This document shows positions 22,601 through 33,661 of a DNA stretch of 64,000 nucleotides, one piece after another (position 1 is the first letter of the stretch; each line of letters begins with the position of its first letter). Both the position numbers and the translations under genes were made by a program. This DNA comes from Excoecaria cochinchinensis (Eukaryota > Streptophyta > Magnoliopsida > Malpighiales > Euphorbiaceae). The notes beneath the pieces are model-generated. The model was not told the DNA's origin, searched no databases, and saw only the letters and a program-made list of their open reading frames with translations. The stretch lies in assembly GCA_947683425.1 (NCBI GenBank), contig CANTUQ010000112.1:9253501-9317500 (forward strand), read 5' to 3'.

Positions 22601-23640
22601 GTCAACATCTATTATCTGCTCAGTTTCAAAACAAGGTTTCTTCGTACTAGAGATCAGCACAGGTCTCATAGCAACCCCCGTTGGATTATCCCACATGGAC
22701 ACCAATGTCGCGAGAGTATAAGCCAACTAATTTTCATCCCTAGGAATGAAATGAAAAGTGCAGGTTTCAAACTGGCTACTCAACATTTTCAAGTGCTTCA
22801 CATAAGGCAACAGCGTCTCTTTCTTAACTGACCATTCTCCTCTAATCTGATGAATCACTAAGGACGAATCTCCAAAGACTTCTGCGGTTTTGGCCCCCAG
22901 AGCAAGCAATGCTTCCAATCCGAAGATGCAAGCTTCATATTCCACTTCATTATTGGTCGCCTTGTACCTCAACTTCTTGGCTAATGGTAGCTTTTCACTA
23001 TTCGGGGTTATAAGAATAATCCCTGCTCCTGCCCCCTTTCTATTAACTGCCCCATCAAAAAACATCTGCCACCCTTGTACTGTTATGGCCGCGATATCTC
23101 CATCTGGAAAATTGTATTCGAACTGGTCTCCCTCAATAGGGTGTTTAGCCAAGAATTCAGCCACAACTCTTCCCTTAATGGTTTTCCTGGTAACGTATTC
23201 AATATCAAACTCCTGTAACAGTAATAACCATCTTCCCATCTTTCCTAGCAGAGAAGATTCCTGTTGAAGGCACCTAAGTGGGTTATGCTTGGCAACTACT
23301 TGCACGCTGAAGGAGTGAAAGTAGTGTCACAGCTTTTTAGAAGCCCAAATTACAGCTAAGCAAATTTTTTCCACTTAAACATATTTAGCTTCATATGACA
23401 GGAATTTCTTGCTAAGGTAATAAACAGCAAACTCCACTCCAAATTCATCCTCCTGGGCCATCATAGCACTCACTGAGCTGTCTTCTATCGCTAAGTACAG
23501 GATTAGCGGCTTAGCACGACATGGTGGTCTTAAGACAGGTGGATTTAAAAGATAGTTCTTAATAGTATCAAAGGCTAACTAACAATCATCATTCCACACC
23601 ACCGGTTGGTTCTTCCTGAGAAGCTTGAAATGGGCTCACA
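22601..23640 (-). pseudogene. Dual RNase H of element C
   Basis: The right part (about 23300-23640) is the gypsy RNase H (..DC-stop-LAFDTIKNYLLNPPVLRP.., ..LILYLAIEDSS..AMMAQEDE..). The left part (22727-23305) is the second, archaeal-like RNase H that marks the Tat group: MFFDGAVNRKGAGAGIIL (Asp), NNEVEYEACIFGLEALL (Glu), EVFGDSSLVIHQIRGEW (Asp), FIPRDEN (Asp). Stops at about 22731 (EN-stop-LAYTLA, Gln expected), 23372 and 23580. Confidence 0.88.
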
Positions 23641-24420
23641 TATTGAGGCTAGCTTGGCAATAAACCGACTGATGTACTAAAGTTTTCCCAGGAAACTCCT
23701 AACCTCTTTCTCTTTTTGGGGCACTGGCATCTCTCTAATAGCCTTAACCTTATCAGGATCTACTTCGATTCCTCTTTGACTTACCACATGGCCCAATAGC
23801 TTACCTGAGGTAACTCCAAAAATGCACTTCTTAGGATTAAGGCGCAGATTGTAATTACTGATCCTTTGAAAGAACTTTTCCAGAGCTTCAAAGTGGCCTT
23901 CCCTAGTGGCTGACATAATCATCATGTCATCTACATAGACCTCTACTTCCTTGTGAATCAAGTTATCTAGGATTCTTGTTGCCATTCTCTGATAAGTTGC
24001 ACCCGCATTCTTTAATCCGGAAGGCATAACCCGGTAGGCAAATATCCCCCATTCAGTGATGAAAGCTATCTTGATTCGATCGGCTATCTTGTTGAGGATC
24101 TAATTATAACCTACATATCCATCCACGAAGCTATACATCATGCAAGCAGCTGCACTATCTACTAGTACATCTATGTGAGGCAATGGAAAGTCATCCTTTG
24201 GATAGGCTTTGTTCAGGTTTCGATGGTCCACACATACCCAAACTTTTCCATCCTTGTTAGCCACAGGATCTACATTAGCTAACCAAGTTGGGTTTTGAAC
24301 TTCCACTAGAAACTTAGCCTCAATCTGCCTATGGATCTCTTATTTCAACGTTTGTGCCCATTTTGGCCTAAGTCTTCTGAGCTTCTGCTTGACAGGTTTA
24401 GACTCTGGGTAAGTTGGAAT
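23641..24420 (-). pseudogene. Reverse transcriptase of element C
   Basis: WVCVDHRNLNKAYPKDDFPLPHIDVLVDSAA, FVDGYVGYN-stop-ILNKI, MPSGLKNAGATYQRMATRIL (usually MPFGLKNAG), and the catalytic VEVYVDDMMI, then LRLNPKKCIFGVTSGKLLGHVVSQRGIEVDPDKVKAI and VRSFLGKL. TAG at about 24102 and 23682, each at a conserved Gln position. Adjacent to RNase H in the usual order. Confidence 0.9.
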
Positions 24421-25210
24421 AGCATGTCCGGCGACCTCTCGATCAATTCCTGGCATGTCCTCATAAGTCCACGCAAAGACTTTTTCATATTTTCTTAAAA
24501 TTCTCTCAAATTTTATTCTCTCCTCAAGAGTTATGTTTGATGCTATCAAAATTTCCATTGGGTTTTCCAAAGTTTCGAGATTAAATGCAGTTGTGCTAGT
24601 TGAATTAATGTCAAAAATGAGTGCATCATGTTTATGATCATGAGAAATGAAATCATCAGAAACATCACACAAATAGGCAAAGTTGTTCATCTCATTAATA
24701 TAATCAAAAATATTAACATTGTCATCGTTAAACAGTTCTAGCATAAAAAAGACTATCTAGATGACTATTGTCTTCATCTTCTGTCGATGCTGATGCTGCA
24801 ACGGACTGTGCTTTGGCCTCTTGGCTTGGTGAAGGCTTTTCAACTACCTTTGGTGAAATTTTCAGATCTTCAATCTTTAAATCTAGCTCTGCCATCTTCT
24901 CTTTCCCCTTCAACCGGGTAGTTAATAGCTTCTCAGTGACAATCTCCTCGGGCCCATCTCTGTCCCAGACACTGCACTGCATCATAATCTCCTCATCCCA
25001 GAAGTCCTCTGCAGACTTAATTACCCCAACATCCCAGTCGAAGACATCATTAAAGATTTCAAACCCCGAAACAATCTTTCCATTCACCCACTGAGGCTCT
25101 TCTACTCCGGTGTAAGCACATACTGAGGACACGAGTACAAAACTTTCTGAAATATGGGGGATCTTTTCTGACTTTTTCTTCTCACCATGTGCACCTTTAT
25201 ATCCCAACCC
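24421..25210 (-). pseudogene. Linker between protease and RT, element C
   Basis: Two frames: 24728-25207 (..KKSEKIPHISESFVLVSSVCAYTGVEEPQWVNGKIVSGFEIFNDVFDWDVGVIKSAEDFWDEE..) and 24340-24744 (..SNITLEERIKFERILRKYEKVFAWTYEDMPGIDREVAGHAIPTYPESKPVKQKLRRLRP, which leads into RT). D has the same linker, partly deleted by insert E. The function of this segment is not known to me. Confidence 0.75.
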
Positions 25211-26340
25211 TTTCGATCTTTCTGGCCTTGAGTAGTGATAGCATACTACAGTCCTTGTGAGTTTTTACCCAAACCAGCTCCTGGAAGGAAGTGCATCTTC
25301 TTCATCATATTTACCACCTGACGGCTATCCGCTGAACCTTGCTCTTTTCCTATTACAGACACGTGAAAGCCACTAAATGGTTGGTTAGAAATCCCCAAGG
25401 CAGACACTTGGTTTTCTCTTGCTGCCTTAATAGTCACCACCTCCCCTTCATGTGGTATCTTGATCACTTGGTGTAGGGTAGACGACACTCCTCTTAACTT
25501 ATGGAACCACGGCCTTCCAAGTAAAGCTGAGAAATTGGCTGGGATAAGCAAAACCATAAATTCTGCTTCCGTCTCAATAGGTCCAATCTTAACCAAAGCT
25601 CTAACTGTTCCCGCTGCTTGTCTTCTAGAATTATCATAGGCTGTGATGGTCAAATCAGACTTACTAAGCTTGCTTTCATCTAGCCTAAAAGCCTGAAGTG
25701 CCACCAAAGGGCAGACATTTATGGATGAGCCATCATCAACCATGACATGAGCGGTGTGCTTACCATTAATTTTTGACTTGATGTACAGTAGCCGGTTGTG
25801 ATTGCGGCCCTCAACTGACAGGTCAGCATCAGAATACACCAATCTCTCTCCTGATCCTCCTTTGACAAGTTCTAGCAATTCAGATGGAGAAATTGTGGTG
25901 GCCATGGTAGACTCACTCAAAGCCTCAACCAACCTTTGTCTGTGTGAAGAAGACTGACTTAAAAGGTCCCATATGGATATCTGAGCCGTGGTCTTCTTCA
26001 ACTGCTTTACTATTTGATTCTCTTTCGGCTCCCTTTCTGCTGGTGCTTGCACTGGTTCCTGTGACTTCTCCACTTCTGGGACCACTCTACCACTCCTTGT
26101 CACAGCCCATACTTCTTTCCCTTCTCCATCTGACTCCCATAGATCTACAGACTTTTCTTCCTTCTCTTCATCTTCATCCTCTTCGCCACTCTAACTGGAG
26201 GACCAACAATCTATCACCCTCACGGACATCCCTTCTTCATCCACCTCAGGGCGAGTGACAGCAACATATTCACTCCCATACAAATCCTGTAAGACATACC
26301 ACTTGGGTAAAACTTGACCCAATCATGAAAACAGGTGGTG
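25211..26340 (-). pseudogene. Protease region of element C with G-patch-like tail
   Basis: Open at 25246-26103. Retropepsin-like core HVMVDDGSSINVCP (D-D-G-S-S catalytic loop), hydrophobic strand FMVLLIPANFSALLGRPWF, and further on MKKMHFLPGAGLGKNSQGL, a short glycine-rich G-patch-like motif. Upstream an acidic linker with SIWDLLSQSSSHRQRLVEAL, also present in D. Confidence 0.85.
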
Positions 26341-27669
26341 GCACAGCATTATAATTGGACTTCTTCGTACTCTCTCTCCGTGCAGGGTCACTGATCTACT
26401 TACTGTCGATTAGATCCTGAATCTGGTGCCTCAGCGTTATATAATTATCTATCAAATGCCCAGTATGCTGGTGATAGGCACAGTATTCATTCTCTTTATG
26501 TCCCGGCTGTCCTTGGTTCCTAGCTGTCCTGGGTGGTAGGGGCTGTAACTTCCCCTCCTTCATCAATCTTTTCAATACCCATGACAAAGGTCAACCCAAA
26601 TTCGAGAAGTACCTCTGACTCATACCCGTTGCCGATACCTCAGCTGTCTTCCCACTTCGATTGCCACTACTGGAGCTTGCTGGCTTGGTTGCCCCCTGAT
26701 TAGTATAGCCCCTCTTGGCATAAGCTTCACTGCTTGCCCTCCTGGCCATATATTCACCTTCTGCCTCTATAGTGATGTCCTTCAAAGACTCCCAGTCTCT
26801 TAATCCCTTCATTTTTAGTCCATCTCTCAGATATGAGCTCGCATTTAGGATAAATAGTCATATCTGATTTTGAGTATCTGGCTTCCTTTTCATTTCCATC
26901 ACCCAGTTTCTCCGTCGGGTAATATACTCGTGGAAAGACTCGCCTGCCTTTTGCTGCAACAACTCCAGGTCCTTCAGAGTTACTTCTATTCTCATACTAT
27001 AATCGTACTATCTGAGAAACTCCTCTGTCAGTAAATCCCAATCCTCCTTCGTCCTTCGGTCTAACCCATGATACCAATCCACCGCCGGGCCGGTTAAGCT
27101 CAGACAAAAAATACTCAATCTTCTGTCTCTTTGTTAAAGTAGTACCCTTCATCACCAGCGAGTACTGCTTTATGTGTGCGGTGGGATCAGAAGTGCCATC
27201 GAATTTGGGAATATCAGGCATCTTGAAGTTCTGAGGGATTAGATCATCACTATCCAACTCTCGATCCTCAGGATTCATCCTTCTTCCTACCTTCAACATC
27301 CTCGTCATAGCTTTAAACTTTTCCTCCATTTTTCGCCACATTGGATCCTCCAGCTTAGGCAATTTTCCCTTTACTACCATCGGCTCCTCTTGCTCCTCCC
27401 ATAAGTCAATCACAAAATTAGGGCCTCCCCTATGCTCTTGGCTCAACCACAAGTGGATCAACTGCTGTTGGAGGATCCTCCCTAGCAACCCCTTATTCTT
27501 CTTGCTCTCTAACTGGAGCAACAGCCTGTTGCTCGGCAATCAGGGCTAGGGTAGCAGCAAGGTTGCCCATCATTGCCATCATCCTGGCCTCAAACTCTTC
27601 CATTCTCTTCCCTACATCTTCGGCAATCATTGCCCTAGTTACATTAGAACCACTTGCTGGATTAGACAT
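26341..27669 (-). pseudogene. Gag of element C
   Basis: Start at ATG 27669 (MSNPASGSNVTRAM..). Gag core PKFDGTSDPTAHIKQYSLVMKGTTLTKRQKIEYF, then a frameshift near 27110 (one extra A in an A-run compared with D), then WESLKDITIEAEGEYMARRAS, and CAYHQHTGHLIDNY, in which the last Cys of the knuckle has become Tyr (DC in A and D). A stop also falls near 26590. Inactive. Confidence 0.88.
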
Positions 27670-27758
27670 GCTTGCCTCAGCTAATGATTCAAAAGACAAA
27701 ATCTCACTACCCTCTGAAAAGGAATTCAAACTCTAATCTGACACTAGCTTAGATAATC

Positions 27759-29455
27759 TGTCATGCGCGCTGAACCCCGTGGGCGCCCCTTGACCGCCCG
27801 CTTGAGGGCAATCGGGCAAGTGAGGTTCGTTGACAACTTGCGATGAATTGGAAGTCTATTTTGGGCAACAAAGAGGTTCCATGGAGTCGCCACCCAATAA
27901 AACATTGGGAAAGTTCCTCTTGCCTCGGAGAGCCTAAAACAGCGCATGTATCCATTTTGGGCAAACCAAGGGGTCTTGGAGGCATTCACCCCAATAGAAC
28001 ATTGGGAGTGACCCTCTAACCCTTGGAAGCCTAGGATTTTTAATTCTGTAATGGGACACAAGAGGTGTCTTGGAGGTCTCGTTCCAATGAGCGATCGGAT
28101 AGACCTCTCGCCTCTTTGAGCCCAAAGACCAGAGATGGGTTCGGGACTTCTCATCTATTTCTACCTTGATTAATTTTACAATTAAATCTTGAGCTTATTA
28201 ATTCGCTTTCTCTCCACACAATGCAATTTAATTAAGGCGCAATTATCCATGTTGAAAGTGATAAATAAATAAAATAAAGAAAATATCTAAAATGAAATAC
28301 AATAACACTAGGAGCGGAATACAACTCCCATTTTAAAAATACAAACCATACATAAAATCGAGGAATTAATTATGAGGACATTGGTCCTTGATTTTACAGA
28401 AATAATTTTCGGTGATAGATTTTTTTGGATAAGAAAAATAGGACATTGGTCCTTGACTTTGTTAAAATCCCAATTAATTACTATAAAACATTTGTTTATT
28501 TTTATTTTGCGCGAGACAAAATGATTTACATAAAATAAGGACTAAGAATAAATAAATAAATAAATGCATAAACGAAAGAATAAAGTTACAGAATTAAACC
28601 AAAATGAGTTCTCCGGGGTGTGAACGGCGACCGTTATCTCACGCTCAATCCATCAAAAAGCAAGAAAATGGCATTTCACAAAAATAAATGAAACATATTA
28701 GTATCAAAAAATCCAAAATAAACCAAAAATCAAGATAAAGTTATAAGACTAATAAGATAATGATATAAGTAAGTCTAAAGAAAACAGGAAAAATTACTAA
28801 AGTAAATTAAGTAAAACGCATGTCCAGAATATTTACCCTCGGATTTTACCTTTTGGATGAAAATTTGGTTGGATTTGGTCCCACGCGCTTCACGAGAAAA
28901 AAACAAAACCAAAGAAAGAGATTTATTGAATTTTTGGAGTGAAAATCGATTTTTTCTATATATGGGTAACGTGAATTTTTTCCAACCTCAAAAAAATGTG
29001 AAATTTCCTTTTTTATAGAAAAACACTACCGACGGGCATCGGAGGCTAACCGACGGGCGTCGGTTAAATCTCATTTCCACCAGGAAATAGGATTTAAACG
29101 ACGAGCGTCTGACCTACCGACGGGCACAGGCCAATGGACACATGTCCGTCAGTTCGGACACGTGTCCGTCGGTAAACTCACAGACGGCCCGTCCCTCGTG
29201 GCGAGTGAGATGGGCTACCGCTACAACCGACAGATGTCCCGCGAACGACGGTCTGACCGTCCGTGGAAGAAAACTCAAAATTTAAGCCAAAATTCTCCCG
29301 ATTCTCCACTTCTTTCTACCGCAAATAAAAACCTTTAATTCTCGTGAACTCAAAGGACCGAAATCTCCGAATTTCATCCATCTATTCGGAACCAGGCATT
29401 GATTTCTTCATCGGGTAATCTCTGATCTGGACCGCCTCGGGACACGGTGCTTACA
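27759..29455 (-). repeat. 3' LTR of element D
   Basis: Plus-strand ends TGTCATGCGCGC...GGTGCTTACA. Contains the PBS-like GGAGTCGCCAC (27883-27893), hairpins at 27893-27909 and 27990-28006, and a palindrome cluster at 29025-29250. It keeps a 21-bp segment that the other LTR has lost. ORFs at 27744-28154 are chance frames shared with 44979-45254. Confidence 0.94.
29025..29250. repeat. CGACGGGCGTCGG / GGACACGTGTCC palindrome cluster
   Basis: Words such as accgacgggcgtcggt, GGACACATGTCC and GGACACGTGTCC, and tccgtcggt, in a GC-rich patch. The counterpart in the 5' LTR is about 46125-46345. Confidence 0.8.
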
Positions 29456-29476
29456 GTTGCCCCCAATTTTGGGGAG
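29456..29476 (-). promoter_or_regulatory. Polypurine tract of element D
   Basis: The minus strand reads CCCCAAAATTGGGGGCAAC beside the 3' LTR, matching the tracts of A and C. Confidence 0.75.
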
Positions 29477-29559
29477 GCTAGTGCACAAGTGTCTAGGTGA
29501 GCCAAAATTCAGAGAAAGAAGGGAAGAAAAGCATACCTGGAGCAATCCTTACCTTCAGG

Positions 29560-30030
29560 GTGTTCATCTGGCAGGCCTCGTCTCGATCTGCTCGTTGATG
29601 AATAAATTTGATGTAGGTACCCTTACCGGCCTCGTCTCGACCTGTAAGGTGTTGGCGAGATGCAGCATTCTCTAGCTACAACCTCATTTGCCCCTACTGG
29701 CCTCGTCTCGGCTCATGCAGCTTTGGGAGATGTAGTACTCTCTGACTACAAACTCAATTTGTGGTTTGTTTTACCACGATTGTTTCGCTAGTCTTATCTC
29801 GACCTGCACAGAGTGAGGTGTAGCACTCTCTGACTACCACCTCGGTTTGTGATCTATTCTATGGCCAATGCCCCGCTAACCTTATCTCGGTCTGCACGGT
29901 GGTTGGTTCGTACCACTAGCCTCATCTCGGCTTGCACAGTGTGAGGTGTAGTACTTTCTGTCTACAACCTGCACATGAAGGACAGTGTTCTCTAACTGCA
30001 ACTTCAGTTGTAAAGTTCCCCTGCTAATCT
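29560..30030. repeat. Degenerate tandem array of element D
   Basis: Recurring 'ggcctcgtctcgacctgcacggtg..gaggtgtagcactctctgactacaacctc' with a period of roughly 70-100 bp; five to six degenerate copies. Unrelated in sequence to the arrays of A and C. From 30031 to 30467 I see no gene or repeat. Confidence 0.8.
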
Positions 30031-30467
30031 CCATCTGATCCGCAAGGTGTGTAGCTGCTTGATTCTAATCTTGAAGGATATAGAGTTCAGTTTGCTTATC
30101 CTTCATTGTAGTTGATGTCTGTTCTTGAATCAACATCAAACAGCATTCCTATGTGCAAAGAATCTCTTTGGTTAACTTATGCATCAATTTGACTTGCTTA
30201 ACAAATTTGTGAATGTCTTTATGATGTCAATCATTACTTTCCATCGCTTCCTTATATTTCATTCTTTTTGTTGTTTTGTTTTTCATTATGTAATCATTCA
30301 TCTTTAACAAGAAATGAAGCAAAGACAACAGATATGGAAAAAAAAACACATAAATCTGACGACAAATGTTTCTCTACTAAAGGAAAATAATTTTTGTACA
30401 ATGTATATACAAATATGATAATAACAAAAATAAATACAAGAGAGATGACAGCCAAGCTTCCTGAAAA

Positions 30468-32498
30468 CTAAAGAGGTGGATAGTCTGAGGGCTCCTCTTC
30501 TGGATCCTCATCATCTGATATATGGATCGCCTGGGGCTGTGCAGGAGGTGCCGAGGGTTCGGCCTCTGAGGCAGATGGCTGACTAGCAGGATATGTCGGT
30601 CCAGGCGGCTGAGATGGCTAAGCTCTGACCTGTGACTGGAACTGCAAGGGCTGCGCACATGTGGTTATGAACCGCAGGCTATCTCTGACAACCTCTCCCA
30701 ACTCTCTGAAAGCTCTGCTTAGCTGATGAGTATGATCACTGGAGGCGGTCCCCATACAGTCCAACCTCTGCTCCGTCTGCTGACGAAACTCCCTGATATA
30801 CTGGGTCACAGGATGGATGGCTCTATCCACTCCCTGTACTGTGGATCTGAGAGCATCCATCGACTCCTGTATCATCTGGAGCATCGTATCTATCCCCTAG
30901 GCTGCCTCATCCTGAGAGGTCCTCACCTCCCGTCTCAACTGATCCATCAGCCTCTCCTGCTACTGTGCCATCTCCTCAAGGAGCCCCGTATGCTCCTGCC
31001 TCAACTGGCCTATGATCCCAGCCTGCTCCTGGATCACACCCTGCTGCTGCTCAAGCCTCCCCATCATAGCTCTGTCCCGCTCTCCAACCTGAGCAAGGAG
31101 GGCCCTATCCCTCTCCTCTTGCCTACGCTTGAAAAACGCAAGCATGGAGGTAATGATCTCTGATATGTCCGGTTGTGGTGCTGCTGGAGGTGGAACTGAC
31201 TCAAGCATCGGCTCTGGTGGGGGAGCTGTAGAAGTAGATGCCCCCGGGTCTCCCCTAGCATAGGGATGGAACCTCTCTGAAGGTCGGGGAGTAGTCCGCT
31301 ACACTCTCGAAGATGGAGGGGGAGTCTGTGCCCTCGGTGCCGGAGGAGTCGCTAGCAACTCGTCCATAGGAAACTCCATCTCAAAATCGGAGGGCGTCCT
31401 GAGCTCCTCCTATTCTGGCTGTGGTTGCAGCGGCAAATCCTCCTGATGCTGGTGCTGGGGAGGCTGACCCTCATGGTGCAGGTGCTGAGGAGGCTGACCC
31501 TCCTAAAACTGGTACTAAGGAGGCTGACCCTCCTGAAACTGGTGCTGAGGAGGCTGACCCTCTTGAAACTCGTGCTGAGGTGGCACATCATCCCCGGGCT
31601 GATCCTGCTCAGGCTCTAAAGAGGGGAGGCCAAAGACGCGTCTAGTCTCATGTATAGTGCGAAGCCTATATGCCTCGGCCTGTCCCTGCAGCGGCGATAT
31701 CATGCCCATCTGAATAGCTGTCGGAGCGTCTACATATATACTCTCGTCCAAGGCATCCCTAAGCCTGTCTGGAGCAACCCCTAACCTCAGCAGCAGTCTG
31801 GTGATGACCACTCCAATGATCACCACCGGGGTTGTCCCTCTGGAAACCCTCATCATGTTAGCTAGTATCTCATGGCTAACGTTAAGGCGCTGACCTGCCA
31901 CTATAGCCCATAGGCTCCATATCTCTGCGGCATTGAGCGACCCTGGGTTACCAGCCCGTCCAAGGTATGAGTTGGATAACGCCCTGTGTAGGTATCGGAG
32001 CGCCTGTGAGATCAGCATTGTACTCTTTGCTGTATCGTGGTCATACAGCACTCCCGGTAGGGCTATGGTAGCCCAATGGTCACGTCAGACCGCTCGTTAG
32101 GGAACTATTATCCCTTCGCCTAATGGAAGACCCATAACCTCTGCGAACCGCTGGCGGATGATGCTGAAGTGATATCCGTCAAACCAAAACTGTACCACCC
32201 CGGGCTCTGTGTCTGATCTCTGGAACCCTCCATAATGCAGCGTAGCTAAAACCTGCCGCACCGCCTCAAGGTAAGTCGGGAAGGCATCCGACAGAAACTC
32301 CATCCATCCGGCGCTCGCTATCAACGCATCGACCACATCTGCCATCCCTAAGGCTTCCAGGAACGACATAGGGATGAAGCCACTGGCTCGGAACTCCACT
32401 TGAGCCAATGTTCTATATCTTTATTGAGCCTTAGGGCTCATCCACTCAAGAGCCTACAGCTCAGGCTAACCCTGCGGAACACGTCGACGAGGAGGCAT
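30468..32498 (-). pseudogene. Extra sense ORF of D: ATHILA-ORF1-like region, coiled coil, acidic tail
   Basis: A single frame from ATG 32498 (MPPRRRVPQG) to TAG 30468, about 676 codons with no frameshift. It is interrupted by about a dozen stops, of which at least eight sit where Gln fits (CAG to TAG). First 250 residues: ..GWMEFLSDAFPTYLEAVRQVL..VVQFWFDGYHFSII..FAEVMGLP.., then ISQALRYLHRALSNSYLGR..GSLNAAEIWSLWAIVAGQRLNVSHEILANMM, resembling the ATHILA ORF1 family. Then Gln/Pro repeats (EGQPPQHQFQ). About residues 430-520 form a coiled coil (RRQEERDRALLAQVGERDRAMM..). The C-terminus is IHISDDEDPEEEPSDYPPL, which looks like a SUMO-interaction-type motif. No membrane or signal segment, so not an envelope protein. 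The function is unknown and the family match is by eye. Confidence 0.72.
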
Positions 32499-33661
32499 CC
32501 TGAAATAATAATAAAAAAATGTAATTAGTTATAAAATAAATTGTATCCCGATAGGGACATGTCCCAGCCCCTTGTAGAAGGAGGCGAGAAAACTAGCGTG
32601 GGATAGATTTCAAGTCCCTTCAGGCATAAAAAACAACGAAATAACAAAATCAACATAAAGTCAAATTAAATCAATTAATTAAAAAAAATAAAAATTTAGG
32701 CAGCACCCCGGCAAGGGTGCTCCCAACCTCCTACACAAAAAACAAAAGCACAGGCCTTAGGCCCCAACAAGAGTATAAACATTTATCTTCTAATGTTTTA
32801 GAGCTAAGCATGCTAAAATCCTATTCTAAGCATATTATAACTAACCGCAAATCATATCTAGTTCACCTGAACATCATGCCTTTTCCAAAAGATTCAAATT
32901 AAACTAATATTAATCTAGTCAACAGTGCACTTAATCTAGTCAACCGTGCAATCCAACATTCAAGCAAAACTGGCTAACAATTATATTAAAACGACTATTA
33001 AAGCAATGTATATATACATGAAAATAATAAAAATAATTAAATAAAGAACAAGCAACATTTAGGCATTTTAAAAGAAACCAATCAAAGTGAACGAATAACA
33101 CATTATAACTTGTTTTTTATAAAAACTAAAAGAAGTAGAAATAAATAAATAAATAAATAAAGAAGTTATTAACCAACTGTAGTGTGCAGAAAAAGAAGAC
33201 TGGAAAAAATAGAAAGAAAAACCCCGGTAGATGCACGGTAACACGAGGATCACAAAAATGTAAATAAAAATGCAAAAAAGTGAAGAAATAAGAGAGAAAA
33301 AGCCAAAAAACTGCAAAAACCGTCGGTTAGGAAGAGAAGAAAGGGAAAGGAAACCACTACCCCGTCAGTTACAGCCCCTCGTATAATTTTCATGAACGAC
33401 GGGCTAGCCGTCTCCAGAGCGAGCGACGGGATGCCCGTCTGTCGCTTTAGATTCCCGCATTTAATGCACAATAAATGCGCGTGACAAATGTAATGATGAT
33501 GCATGCATTCTGTCAGGTGTCTTCGAGGGACGGGCAGGCTATCTGAAATGAGAAACGGGCAGGCTGTCGGTGGAGCTTTCCTTCAAATTCCACCATTTTC
33601 TTGAGCTTTTCGACTTCTTCATCGTTTCTTGCTTGCTTTTTCCAATTTTTAACTTTCAAGA
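32499..33661. other. Head-to-head spacer between the two extra ORFs of D
   Basis: 1.16 kb between the start codons of the sense ORF (leftward) and the plus-strand ORF (rightward). AT-rich, with a GC-rich patch at about 33330-33560 carrying GACGGG..CCCGTC inverted repeats like those in LTR palindrome clusters. It may hold one or two promoters; no gene seen. Short ORFs at 32717, 33068, 33250 and 33513 are not supported. Confidence 0.5.

Noticed and set aside
27744..28154. 136-residue minus ORF shared with 44979-45254
   Set aside because: It lies wholly within the D LTR, crosses its boundary, and is not maintained in frame; chance opening duplicated with the LTR.
31421..31645. Plus-strand ORFs with GAEEADPPETGAEEADP repeats
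   Set aside because: Antisense readings of the Gln/Pro repeats in the sense extra ORF of D.
30468..32498. Possible envelope gene
   Set aside because: Position after pol fits an env-like gene, but there is no signal peptide, membrane segment or cysteine pattern. A coiled coil and an acidic tail point elsewhere.
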